Shown here one piece after another: positions 1 to 8,399 of a DNA stretch of 64,000 nucleotides. How positions within the stretch are numbered: position 1 is the stretch's first letter; every line of letters starts with the position of its first letter. The notes under the pieces are model-generated. The model was not told the DNA's origin. It did no database searches and worked only from the letters and a program-made list of their open reading frames with translations. Position numbers and translations under genes: made by a program. The stretch comes from Anaerolineae bacterium (GTDB lineage: Bacteria; Chloroflexota; Anaerolineae; Promineifilales; Promineifilaceae). The stretch covers positions 40,495-104,494 of the forward strand of contig SLGK01000027.1 in the NCBI GenBank assembly GCA_007123775.1, read 5' to 3'.

Positions 1-1062
1 CGGGCTGTGATCCCTGGCTTTGTCGATCCACATACCCACATCCCCTGGTACGGCGACCGCGCTCACGAATTTGAGCAGCGCGTGGCTGGGGCCAGCTACA
101 TGGAAATCATGGCGGCGGGCGGCGGCATCATGTCTACGGTGCGGGCCACCCGGCAGGCCAGTTTGGATGACCTGGTCGCTGACAATCTGCCCCGGCTACA
201 GCGCATGATGAGCTATGGTACCACCAGCGTCGAGTGTAAAACTGGCTACGGCCTGGATACGGCCACCGAGCTAAAGCAGCTTGAAGCTATTACGAGCCTC
301 AACGAAGCCCATCCCCTTGACCTCACACCTACCTTTCTGCCAGCCCACGCCGTTCCGGCCGGGCAAGAGACGGAGGCGTATGTGGCTCAGGTTATAGAAG
401 AGATTTTGCCCGCCGGCGCCGCCTGGATGCAGCAGCGGGGTGTTACCCTTTTCTGTGACGTCTTTTGTGAAGAGGGGGTGTTTGACATAGACCAGACGCG
501 CCGCATATTAGAAACTGCGCGTGATCTGGGCTACCGGCTTAAAGTTCATGCCGACGAGTTCGTTGGGCTGGGCGGGACTAAACTGGCGGTGGAGTTGGGT
601 GCGGTTTCGGCCGACCACCTGGTGCAAACACCTGACGCCGACATCGCCGCCCTGGGTCGTGGCCAGACAATTGCCGTGGCCCTGCCGGGCACGCCTTTTG
701 GCCTGGGGCATCATGACTATACGCCGGCTGCAAAAATCCTGGCGGCCGGTGGTGCCCTGGCCCTGGCCACTGACTGTAATCCCGGTACCTGTTGGTGTGA
801 GTCGATGCAGATGGTGATTGCTCTGGCCTGCCGCTATCTGGGATTGACGCAGGCGCAGGCGTTGGTGGCCAGCACCCTGAACGCCGCCCACGCCATTGGT
901 CGCGGCCACGATGTGGGCAGCCTGGAGCCAGGTAAACTGGCTGATATATTGCTGTTGCAGGTAGCCGATTACCGGCAGCTTGGTTATCGATTTGGTACCA
1001 ATTTGGTGGAGACGGTGATTAAGCGAGGGGAGATTATGGACCGGACGGGGTTCAGCCAGTAG
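1..1062 (+). CDS. hutI: Imidazolonepropionase, 5' end cut by window edge
   Basis: Cytosolic metal-dependent amidohydrolase that opens 4-imidazolone-5-propionate to N-formimino-L-glutamate in histidine degradation. The frame is open from the first base, so about 55-60 N-terminal residues lie outside the window. Seen near the start is the metal-binding loop PGFVDPHTH, then AAGGGIMSTVRATR, a family signature. Further on are the metal/active-site segments KVHADEF and ADHLVQ, and ALATDCNPGTCWCESM near the C-terminus, typical of HutI. The gene ends TAG, and the next gene starts 13 bp later with a strong ribosome binding site. Other hut genes are not visible in the window. Assignment is secure; only the N-terminus is missing. 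Confidence 0.95.
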   Translation, partial: RAVIPGFVDPHTHIPWYGDRAHEFEQRVAGASYMEIMAAGGGIMSTVRATRQASLDDLVADNLPRLQRMMSYGTTSVECKTGYGLDTATELKQLEAITSLNEAHPLDLTPTFLPAHAVPAGQETEAYVAQVIEEILPAGAAWMQQRGVTLFCDVFCEEGVFDIDQTRRILETARDLGYRLKVHADEFVGLGGTKLAVELGAVSADHLVQTPDADIAALGRGQTIAVALPGTPFGLGHHDYTPAAKILAAGGALALATDCNPGTCWCESMQMVIALACRYLGLTQAQALVASTLNAAHAIGRGHDVGSLEPGKLADILLLQVADYRQLGYRFGTNLVETVIKRGEIMDRTGFSQ

Positions 1063-1075
1063 GGAGGAGGTAGTG

Positions 1076-1264
1076 ATGGATGGGCTAACCATAGATATAG
1101 ACGCCTTATGGCAGTTGGCAGTGGTGGCGTTAATGCTGGTAGCAGGATGGGTCACGCTGCGCCTTCTCTTTAAGCTAACGGTAACGTTGTTCCGCATCGG
1201 TTGCATTGTTATTGGTTTGATTGTGGGCATCGCTTTCCTGGCCACGCTCTTTGCTTCGTTGTAG
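1076..1264 (+). CDS. Small two-helix membrane protein
   Basis: A 62-residue protein with two hydrophobic stretches (about residues 11-27 and 38-60) separated by a short segment with basic residues, so probably a small inner-membrane protein. ATG at 1076 is preferred over GTG at 1073 because the ribosome binding site GGGAGGAGG (1062-1070) is correctly spaced only from the ATG. It lies 13 bp after hutI and could be cotranscribed with it. I recognise no family, and the function is unknown. Confidence 0.6.
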   Translation: MDGLTIDIDALWQLAVVALMLVAGWVTLRLLFKLTVTLFRIGCIVIGLIVGIAFLATLFASL

Positions 1265-1294
1265 TCGCTGACTGTTGCCGCTACTAGGCTAACT

Positions 1295-1322
1295 TTGCCT
1301 TGCTCTGGGGCAAAGGTATAAT
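1295..1322 (+). promoter_or_regulatory. Sigma70-like promoter for parvulin lipoprotein gene
   Basis: TTGCCT (1295-1300), a 16-bp spacer and a perfect TATAAT (1317-1322). Transcription would begin near 1329, a few bases before ATG 1336 and about 30 bases before ATG 1360. The gene would then have a very short leader. Confidence 0.6.
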
Positions 1323-1359
1323 ATGACATAATGTCATGTTCAACACGGACCTTGATTCT

Positions 1360-2358
1360 ATGAATGGGATGTTACTGAAACGACTTGCGCTGGCTGTGGT
1401 TGTTCTGTCGCTGATAGCGGGCTGCCGGCAGGATGAGGTCCCGGAAACGGCCGAATTAACTCCACCTACCGAGGCCGTAAGCGAAACGGCCGTCGCTCCG
1501 CCAACGGAACTTCCGGCAGATGTGGCCAGCCCCACGCCTGAACCACCTACGCCTACGCCTGAACCACCACTGGCCGCTCGCGTTAACGGCCAACCTATCC
1601 TGCTGGAAACGTTTGAGCAAGAACTGGCCCGCTATGAACAAGCTTTGGTTGAATTGGGCCTGGAAAAGGAAGAAGCGGTTTACCGCGAGGAAGTATTACA
1701 GGCCCTTATTGAGCGGGCATTGATCGTACAGGAAGCGGAGCGTGAAGGTATTGAGGTGACGCCAGAGATGGTCATGACCAGAATCGAGGAGCTGCGGGTA
1801 GCGGCCGGCGAATCGGGTAATTATGAAGCATGGCTAGAGGCCAATCGTTGGACAGAGGAAACGTTCCGTGAGGCGCTGAGGCATGAAATGATCATTGAAG
1901 AAATGGTAGCGGCCGTTACCGCTGACGTGCCCCAGGCCGTAGAACAGGTGCGCGCCCGGTATATTCAGGTAGATAATGCCGAGCTGGCGCAAAACCTGCT
2001 GACTGAGCTACAAGCAGGCGCCAACTTTGCCACTTTGGCCGCGCGTCACTCTTTAGATCAGCTAACGGCCCAGAATGGGGGCGACCTTGACTTCTTTGCC
2101 CGCGGTTCGCTATTAGTGCCGGAAGTGGAAGAGGCGGCCTTTGCTCTCCAACCGGGTGAGATTAGTGATGTGATTACTGCCACCAACGGCAACGGCGAAA
2201 CGGTCTATTATCTGGTGCAAACAGTGGAACGTGACCCGCAACGGCCGTTGCGCGACAATATGCGCTATAATCTGTTACAGCAGCGTTTTGAAAGTTGGCT
2301 AGGCCAGTTATGGTCTGAGGCCGAAATCGAACGCTTCGTGACAACAAACAGTTCCTAG
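1360..2358 (+). CDS. SurA/PpiC-type peptidyl-prolyl isomerase lipoprotein
   Basis: Exported folding factor. A short hydrophobic leader ends in the lipobox LSLIAGC, so the mature protein should be lipid-anchored. A Pro/Thr-rich linker with PTPEP units (about residues 30-70) follows, then a SurA N-terminal-like helical region starting ARVNGQPILLETFEQEL, then a parvulin (PpiC) domain with RYIQVDN, LAARHSLD, GGDLDFFARG and FALQPGEISDVI. The parvulin family isomerises prolyl bonds in exported proteins. ATG 1360 gives the most ordinary signal peptide; ATG 1336 and 1369 are in-frame alternatives, and none has a clear Shine-Dalgarno. A promoter sits directly upstream. Family assignment is firm; the clients are unknown. 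Confidence 0.88.
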   Translation: MNGMLLKRLALAVVVLSLIAGCRQDEVPETAELTPPTEAVSETAVAPPTELPADVASPTPEPPTPTPEPPLAARVNGQPILLETFEQELARYEQALVELGLEKEEAVYREEVLQALIERALIVQEAEREGIEVTPEMVMTRIEELRVAAGESGNYEAWLEANRWTEETFREALRHEMIIEEMVAAVTADVPQAVEQVRARYIQVDNAELAQNLLTELQAGANFATLAARHSLDQLTAQNGGDLDFFARGSLLVPEVEEAAFALQPGEISDVITATNGNGETVYYLVQTVERDPQRPLRDNMRYNLLQQRFESWLGQLWSEAEIERFVTTNSS

Positions 2359-2450
2359 TGGCTAGAAGCAGTAGTCGGAAACAGACGTGCAGCCATAGAT
2401 AGTCACCGCTGCCTTCCGTTTACCGCTTGGGGCCATAAGAGAGGGGTTTT

Positions 2451-3293
2451 ATGAGCGAGACAACTTTTCGACGTCAAAAGAGAAGCGGCTGTGGCGGCCG
2501 CCTCGTGAATCTGCTGGCCGTGGTAATAGCCGCTGTCGCTATATTGCTCCTCTGTGGGGTTGGGCTAATTTTGCTGACCCCCGATGCGTTGGCCAACACT
2601 CCTCTGGCTCCCTTGACCGCGCTGACAGACAGGGATGCCGTTGAAGTTGAACTACCCACGGCTATTCCCGTTGCCGTTGTGCCCACAGAGACGGCTACTT
2701 CTGTGTCTTCCCTGCTGCAGCCCACCTGGACGCCACGCGGGGCCGTCTTGATAGAGACGGCCACCCCCCTGGCTACCAGCACGGTTGGGCCATCACCTAC
2801 GCCTTCGGTAACGCCCTTTTTGCCTACGCGCACGCCCACGCCAACCGCTACCAACACCGCCACGCCCACGCCGACCGATACACCTGAGGGGCCAACGCTG
2901 ACGCCCAGCCCTACTCGCTCCCAGTTTCCTTTCACCCGTTCGGATGTTAGCCCGCAATATATGGCTAACTATGCCAATCCGGCCGCCTGTCAATGGATGG
3001 GGATCGCCGGTGAGGTGTTTGACATCAATCGCAATCCGGTACCCCAGGGCCAATATCGGGTTCATGTGTGGAGTGAGGGTTTTGACGAACGGGCCGAGGT
3101 TGGTGGCGCACCTGCCTACGGCGGGCCATCAGGTTGGGAGCAGTTTCTACATGACCGGCCCATGGTCCGTACCTACAATGTGCAGCTCGAGACGGTCAAC
3201 GGCACGGCCGTTTCCCAGGTTTACTCAGTACTATCCCGCGCCGCCTGTGAGCAGAACCTGATTCGCTTTGACTTCATACAAAACCATCAGTAA
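2451..3293 (+). CDS. Membrane-anchored protein with Pro/Thr-rich linker
   Basis: 280 residues: a basic N-terminus, one transmembrane helix (about residues 20-43), a long Pro/Thr-rich low-complexity linker (about 65-160, many TPTPT units) and a compact C-terminal domain of about 110 residues. That domain opens near CQWMGIAGEVFDINRNP and contains YRVHVWSEGF; it reads like a small beta-sandwich found after such linkers in Chloroflexota surface proteins, with two cysteines that could pair. It should sit outside the membrane. The ATG follows GAGAGGGG, a good ribosome binding site. No enzymatic motif is seen. Confidence 0.7.
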   Translation: MSETTFRRQKRSGCGGRLVNLLAVVIAAVAILLLCGVGLILLTPDALANTPLAPLTALTDRDAVEVELPTAIPVAVVPTETATSVSSLLQPTWTPRGAVLIETATPLATSTVGPSPTPSVTPFLPTRTPTPTATNTATPTPTDTPEGPTLTPSPTRSQFPFTRSDVSPQYMANYANPAACQWMGIAGEVFDINRNPVPQGQYRVHVWSEGFDERAEVGGAPAYGGPSGWEQFLHDRPMVRTYNVQLETVNGTAVSQVYSVLSRAACEQNLIRFDFIQNHQ

Positions 3294-3310
3294 GGGTCGG
3301 GTAGGCATTC

Positions 3311-3335
3311 AGCCCCGCTGGGGGCCGGCGCGGTT
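3311..3335. terminator. Possible terminator between convergent genes
   Basis: A GC-rich hairpin with GCCCC and GGGGC arms around a 4-base loop, followed by more GC-rich sequence and GGTTTTG. It lies 18 bp after the plus-strand stop at 3293 and before the convergent glycosyltransferase end at 3415. The T-run is short, so support is moderate. Confidence 0.35.
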
Positions 3336-3414
3336 TTGTACACAATTTACGGTAATGAGATGGCCGTACCACCTGCTGTGGTTGACTGGTAGAATACGGC
3401 CGTTTTCCTCTAGT

Positions 3415-4695
3415 TTATACCCCTGCCACTGACAACGCTTTTTCGTACTGAGCCAACACCTGAGCCGTATGGGTTTGAATGGTTTGTACTGGTTTAATGC
3501 CCGCTTGCAGCCGCTGGCGTGTGGCGGGTGACTGCTGAAGTTCCTGTAAGTAATGGGCCAGCACCAGCGCATTGCCCGGCGGAAAATGGTAGCCATCTAC
3601 GCCATGCTCCACCCGCTCTTTGAGGGCACCCAGGTCTGAGGCGATGACCGGCACACCGGCCGCGAATGCCTCTTGTACAATGAGCGATGCGGTCTCGTAC
3701 CAGAGTGAGGGCACCACGATCACATCAAGTTTGCTCAGAGCCAGCCATAATTGCTGGTGGGGCAGCCGTCCGGGAAAGTGAATGGCCGGGTGGCGGGCTG
3801 ATTGTTGTAATTGGGCAACGTAAGCAGGAAAAGCGGTGGGGTCGCCGTAGATGGTTAATCTAAATTGCTCGGCGGGGAGCTGATTCATGGCCTCTATTAG
3901 AACATGGACGCCTTTTTGCCAGGAGAGTCCGCCTATGTAACCAATGTGCAGCCGGTCGTTACTGGTTGACCGGGTGGTGGTTGGCAAATGAGCCGGAACG
4001 GCTATACCGTGGGGGATGACGGTGATATTTTCGGGATTGAGACCTAATTGGGCGTGGATATTAGCCGTGAACTGGGTTGGGGCAATCAGGCCACTTGCCC
4101 GGCTTAGCACCTGACGTAATCGTTTTTCACGATAGGCAAACAGGGGGGCTAGGGTGGGTGTCAACGGCCGTAACCGGGGCTGTCCAGCGCGAGCCACAGC
4201 GCAATGGGCGCAGTTGAGCCACCAGTTTGGCCCGCGGCACACCTGATTACCGTAGTTCGTAATCAGTTGGGCGTTGGCACACAGATGCCAATAGTCGTGG
4301 AGCGTGACAATGTAAGGCAGGTTGGCTTGTTTGAGCATTGAAGCCAGACCAACCGGCATACCCATCAGGTGTTGAATGTGGACCAGGTCCGGTGCGGCAG
4401 CGGCCAGTACGTCAGCCAGCGCCAGCGCCAGCGGTGGTCTGCTCCAAAGTGGGCGAAAGGTAGCAGCAAATACGGCCGTATCCCTTTGTTCTCCCAGCGG
4501 CACCCGGTAGATAATGCCTTCCTCAGCCATTTCTTGCTGATAAAGGCTACCACGAATAGGCGGGCGGAGCGAGGGCGTGAAGATAGCGACATGATGCCCT
4601 TGCTGGCGCTGCTGGCGAGCCAGCGTCTGCGTATATAATTCTGTGCCCCCAATTTTGTCGGGCAGGTATTGGTGGATCAGGTGTAATATTCGCAT
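3415..4695 (-). CDS. GT4-family glycosyltransferase
   Basis: 426-residue GT-B fold glycosyltransferase that probably adds a sugar from a nucleotide-sugar donor to a surface glycan. The acceptor domain opens MRILHLIHQYLPDKIGGTELY, with the glycine-rich GGTE loop. The donor domain has GYIGGLSWQKGVHVLIEAM and the catalytic EX7E motif in YETASLIVQEAFAAG, where both glutamates are present. Its start overlaps the stop of the upstream glycosyltransferase (TAATG), so the two are translationally coupled. A CxxC-like cysteine cluster (CANAQ, CRGPNWWLNCAHC) in the first domain is common in this subgroup. Donor and acceptor cannot be read from sequence. Confidence 0.9.
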   Translation of the reverse strand: MRILHLIHQYLPDKIGGTELYTQTLARQQRQQGHHVAIFTPSLRPPIRGSLYQQEMAEEGIIYRVPLGEQRDTAVFAATFRPLWSRPPLALALADVLAAAAPDLVHIQHLMGMPVGLASMLKQANLPYIVTLHDYWHLCANAQLITNYGNQVCRGPNWWLNCAHCAVARAGQPRLRPLTPTLAPLFAYREKRLRQVLSRASGLIAPTQFTANIHAQLGLNPENITVIPHGIAVPAHLPTTTRSTSNDRLHIGYIGGLSWQKGVHVLIEAMNQLPAEQFRLTIYGDPTAFPAYVAQLQQSARHPAIHFPGRLPHQQLWLALSKLDVIVVPSLWYETASLIVQEAFAAGVPVIASDLGALKERVEHGVDGYHFPPGNALVLAHYLQELQQSPATRQRLQAGIKPVQTIQTHTAQVLAQYEKALSVAGV

Positions 4696-5939
4696 TAGCG
4701 GCTAGTCTCTAGTAAATGATGATATTGAGTTAGCACCTGTTGGGCTACCTGGGGCCAGGTGTATTGCCGGGCGACTTTTTGGCGGCCCTGCGTGCCTAAT
4801 CGTTGGCTAAGGTCGGGGTCAGTTAGTAACCGCCTGATGGCAGCAGCCAGCGCAGGCACATCCCCATAGGCAACCAGTAGCCCGTTTTGCTCGGCATCAA
4901 TGACGCCAGGTATGCCCCCCGCAGCAGCCCCAATAACTGGTTTGCTGTGATACCAGGCTTCCAACAGTACAAGGCCAAAAGAATCGGTGCGAGACGGGAG
5001 CAAAAGCATTTTGCTGTTTTGCAGCAGAGCATGTTTGACTGCCTCTGGCAATATACCTAATGGGCGTATTTGCTGCTGCTGGTCTAAAGGCAGGCGGTGA
5101 CGGAAGCGGTCAAATTCGGGTGTACTCTGGCCGATCAGGACCAGCGTGATCTCAACCCCTTGCTGTCTAAGTTGCAGGACTGCCTGGGCTGCGTGAATGG
5201 CCCCTTTTTCGCGGCTGGCCCGGCCGATAAAGAGGAGATAGGGGGCTGGTAGGGGAGGAACGGCCGTGTCAATTGTTTGTGGTGGTTTATCCATACCGCT
5301 ACCCACCACGGCTATTTGCCCTGGTTGGCAGCCCAGGGCCAACAATCCTCGTTGTTCGACATCAGTTAAGGCCAGCACACAGTCAGCATCAAGGAGCAAC
5401 TGGCGCTGGTGGTGCATGGTCGCGTTACGAGCTACCCGATCATTCCCTTCGCCGAAGTGCATAAAAGGGGTGGCCACAAAGGGCAGTCCGCGTCGCCGGG
5501 CGTACTGCCAGGCTACCAGCAGCGGATATTCCCAGGAAATGTTGAAAGCATGAACCAGATCAAAAGGGCCAGGTAGAGCTTCCAGGCGGGCAGCCAGGCC
5601 GGGTAGGGGCGGTATAAGGCGGGCCATGTGCTGCAAGCGTGGTGATTGATCACCGGGCAGCATAGAAATTAGCACCATCAGCTTGCGCCAGGCCAGTAGA
5701 CCGGTCCGGCCGCCGGGAAAGGGGGTTAGCGGTACGTGTATTAGCTTGAGGTTGGGGGGTAGAGCGGGACATGGGGCTGTGGCCTGTCCCTGCCAGAGAT
5801 GGTTTTCACGGGTGGCGGTAGAGGTGACGGCCGTAACCTGGTGTCCGACAGCCGCTAACTGCCGGGCCAAGGTGCCAGCATACCGCTCTCCACCACCCGG
5901 AAAGGGTGGAAAAGCTGGTGTTACGAATAAAATATGCAC
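4695..5939 (-). CDS. GT4-family glycosyltransferase
   Basis: 414-residue GT-B glycosyltransferase. The N-terminus MHILFVTPAFPPFPGGGERY carries the GGGE loop, and the donor domain has LLFIGRASREKGAIHAAQA followed by TDSFGLVLLEAWYHSKPVIG. There the EX7E motif starts with Asp instead of Glu, a known tolerated variant. The gene overlaps the next glycosyltransferase by one base at TAATG and lies 24 bp downstream of the FG-GAP protein on the same strand, so all three may form one unit. Substrates are unknown. Confidence 0.9.
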   Translation of the reverse strand: MHILFVTPAFPPFPGGGERYAGTLARQLAAVGHQVTAVTSTATRENHLWQGQATAPCPALPPNLKLIHVPLTPFPGGRTGLLAWRKLMVLISMLPGDQSPRLQHMARLIPPLPGLAARLEALPGPFDLVHAFNISWEYPLLVAWQYARRRGLPFVATPFMHFGEGNDRVARNATMHHQRQLLLDADCVLALTDVEQRGLLALGCQPGQIAVVGSGMDKPPQTIDTAVPPLPAPYLLFIGRASREKGAIHAAQAVLQLRQQGVEITLVLIGQSTPEFDRFRHRLPLDQQQQIRPLGILPEAVKHALLQNSKMLLLPSRTDSFGLVLLEAWYHSKPVIGAAAGGIPGVIDAEQNGLLVAYGDVPALAAAIRRLLTDPDLSQRLGTQGRQKVARQYTWPQVAQQVLTQYHHLLETSR

Positions 5940-5963
5940 TCAATGCCAGTAAACAACAACTCT

Positions 5964-8018
5964 TTAGCGCAAGATCACTGGTAAGTAAACTTCGTGAATC
6001 TCTTCAACAACGTGTACAACAACAGGTATCGTGAATGGACTGTTGGGTACAGGCTGTTCGTTATCAGTGGCTTCGATGATGATATTGCCCAGATGATGGT
6101 AACCTAAACTCAAACCGGTGGTGTTGATAGTGGCCAAGATAGTTTCTTCATCACTAACACTTCCATAATAGCTGACCAGGGCCACCCGATCCGGCAGCGT
6201 CGTAGCGTTCCAGGTTAGGGTGCCATTGCCAACATTACGGATTCTCACCAGTCTCTGAATGTTACTGGGATCGAGCCATTGGTGCAATGCTGTTAAGTTA
6301 CCGGGGGTGACATCTAAAATGGGTTGTCTCTGGTTGCCCGTTCGCTCCGGATTGCCTTTGAACATAGGCCAGTCGGCCTGGCCGCTTGTCGGTGATAATT
6401 CCCACACGTAGACATGGCTATTGAAAGTGATGAGTTCTAAACGGCCGTTGTTATTCAAATCGGCAACGACCGGCGAGTTTTGCAGCAACCCTTCAGCAAA
6501 GTAAAAAGGGCCGTTGGGTGGGTTGCTGCTGGTGGTAAGCTGTTGGCCCTGCCCGTTCACAATCGTGATCGACCAGCCAGTAGTCAGAAAAATCTCCATT
6601 TTGCCGTCGCCAGTATAGTCTGCCAGGATAGGGGCCGAACCAACATCGTGGCGGTAGCCATTACCTGTTTGATCACGGGGCGTCATGGGGAACCCGGGCA
6701 CTGTTGAGCCATTGAGCCGCCAGGCATATAATTTTCTGTCCATGGCAGCCACCACAATTTCGGGCTGACCATCGCCGGTTATGTCGCCAATAGCCGGCGA
6801 ACCGGGCACATTGTCTCCCACTGCTTTGCCACCAGCCCAGCCGGGCAAGTCGTTGCCGTTACTATCCAGAGCATAAAAGCGGTGGCCGGCATTTGTGTTG
6901 TAAAATGTGCCCGTGCCTATGAAAATTTCTGCACGGCCGTTTCGCGTCACATCATAAAGCAGCGGTGTAGACTGGAAAATTTGCCATTTGTAAATGGGGA
7001 AATTAGGCAGAATATTGCCAAAGCGGTCTATAGCATAAAGACTGCCGCCACAATAACCGGGTGCCCAGCCGGGTGGCGTGGCATAGGGGCAGTGCCAACC
7101 ACCGCTGTTACCACCCCACCGATCATCAAAATTACCTTCATCTGTGCCAACTATAATTTCCAGATAGCCATCACCCGTGACATCGGCCAGGGCAGGTGAT
7201 GACCAGATAGTATCGGCTAAACGGCCTTGCAAATTAGCCCAACCAAATCGCTGCCAGTGGTTACTGTTGATTGGAAAGCCGGGGAGGAGTGTGCCATCAT
7301 GACGCCAGGCATAAATCCGCTTGTCAAAACCGGTAGACACAATTTCTAACTGGCCGTCACCGGTTAGGTCACCGACCGCGGGCGTGGCATAGATGGTATC
7401 AGGATAACCAATAGGAGGGTTTTCGTCGCCTGCTAGTTTGGGCCAGTTGGCTTTCACTGTGCCGTTAGCATTTAGCACAATTACGCCACCTCTGGTCTGG
7501 TCATTCACCATGGCGGTAGAGCCAGCCCCAATCACGATTTCAAGGCTGCCGTTGCCGTTCAGATCGGCTATGGTCGGTGATGAGTGAATCCGCTGGCTAC
7601 CAGCGGCCATGCCGAAGTAGGGTGCCAAATCGATCTGCCACAGTTGATATAGGCCATTGTGATCGTTGGCGTAAGCCAAAACACGGCCGTTATTGCTGGC
7701 GACAATGATTTCGAGACGGCCGTTCCCAGTTAAGTCAGCTACGGCAGCCGAACTGGGGTGGCAGTTATTGTGCCCACCACAATCCCGGCTGGGAACGGCA
7801 ATCTTCCATTTAGGCGATATAAGCGTGTTTGTACTTAAAGGGGCTTCTGAATAAGATATGGTTTCTAAAGATGTTAGGGAATCGAGTTCAACGGCAGTCA
7901 CATCCAATGCCTTCTTGTCAAAAAAAACAAGCATGAACGCTACCCATACACAAAAAATGACTAGCTTGGCAAAAGAAAGGTGACTAGATATTGTTGGATG
8001 TGATCTTATGTTCTTCAT
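5964..8018 (-). CDS. Exported FG-GAP/VCBS repeat protein with YLPVILR tail
   Basis: 684 residues. An N-terminal hydrophobic helix (about 14-33) acts as signal or anchor. About seven FG-GAP/integrin-alpha-like repeats follow, each with an Asp-rich calcium-binding loop such as ADLTGNGRLEIIVAS, ADLNGNGSLEIVIG, GDLTGDGQLEIVSTG, ADVTGDGYLEIIVG and GDITGDGQPEIVVAA, forming a predicted beta-propeller. After about residue 565 a BACON-like beta-sandwich (RNVGNGTLTWNATTL) precedes the C-terminal EVYLPVILR. Similar YLP-type C-terminal ends recur on secreted Chloroflexota proteins in my experience and may be a sorting tail. Role is probably surface binding or adhesion; no catalytic residues are visible. 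Confidence 0.85.
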   Translation of the reverse strand: MKNIRSHPTISSHLSFAKLVIFCVWVAFMLVFFDKKALDVTAVELDSLTSLETISYSEAPLSTNTLISPKWKIAVPSRDCGGHNNCHPSSAAVADLTGNGRLEIIVASNNGRVLAYANDHNGLYQLWQIDLAPYFGMAAGSQRIHSSPTIADLNGNGSLEIVIGAGSTAMVNDQTRGGVIVLNANGTVKANWPKLAGDENPPIGYPDTIYATPAVGDLTGDGQLEIVSTGFDKRIYAWRHDGTLLPGFPINSNHWQRFGWANLQGRLADTIWSSPALADVTGDGYLEIIVGTDEGNFDDRWGGNSGGWHCPYATPPGWAPGYCGGSLYAIDRFGNILPNFPIYKWQIFQSTPLLYDVTRNGRAEIFIGTGTFYNTNAGHRFYALDSNGNDLPGWAGGKAVGDNVPGSPAIGDITGDGQPEIVVAAMDRKLYAWRLNGSTVPGFPMTPRDQTGNGYRHDVGSAPILADYTGDGKMEIFLTTGWSITIVNGQGQQLTTSSNPPNGPFYFAEGLLQNSPVVADLNNNGRLELITFNSHVYVWELSPTSGQADWPMFKGNPERTGNQRQPILDVTPGNLTALHQWLDPSNIQRLVRIRNVGNGTLTWNATTLPDRVALVSYYGSVSDEETILATINTTGLSLGYHHLGNIIIEATDNEQPVPNSPFTIPVVVHVVEEIHEVYLPVILR

Positions 8019-8399
8019 GTGTACAATCTCATTGACCGATAAAATGCGATATTGTAAAATCCAACAGATTGCATTTGAGTAGTTTTGTAGTTAAGCAAAG
8101 CTGAAGCTATTTTTACGTTGCAACTCCACTAGTTGCCATCATATCATGTTAACCAACTGTTATCTATCAAGTTGAGACAGATTTCCTAGCGGGTTGGCAA
8201 AAACTGGCACCATATAAACTTTCAAGGTAGTTATTAAGTCCCTTTGGAGATTTGCCAGGTTTTTGTGCGTACTCTGTGACAATTTATTCTGGTATAAACC
8301 TTAAAGGCCTCAACGGGTACTTTCCGTTGCATAAGCGATACCCTCCGCTCTTCAATAACAGCGATTGTTTTTGCTGTTAAGCCAGAAATCCTCCAATCT
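8019..8399. other. 381-bp divergent intergenic region
   Basis: AT-richer spacer between the divergently transcribed FG-GAP gene and the DUF2079 gene, so it should hold both promoters. I could not fix convincing -35/-10 pairs. A 7-bp stem (TAACAGC with GCTGTTA, 8356-8379) lies 20 bp upstream of the plus-strand start and may be a leader hairpin. No ORF with coding character is seen. Confidence 0.4.

Noticed and set aside
508..1329. Open frame on the minus strand across hutI and the small membrane gene
   Set aside because: It crosses two supported plus-strand genes and shows no motif or ribosome binding site.
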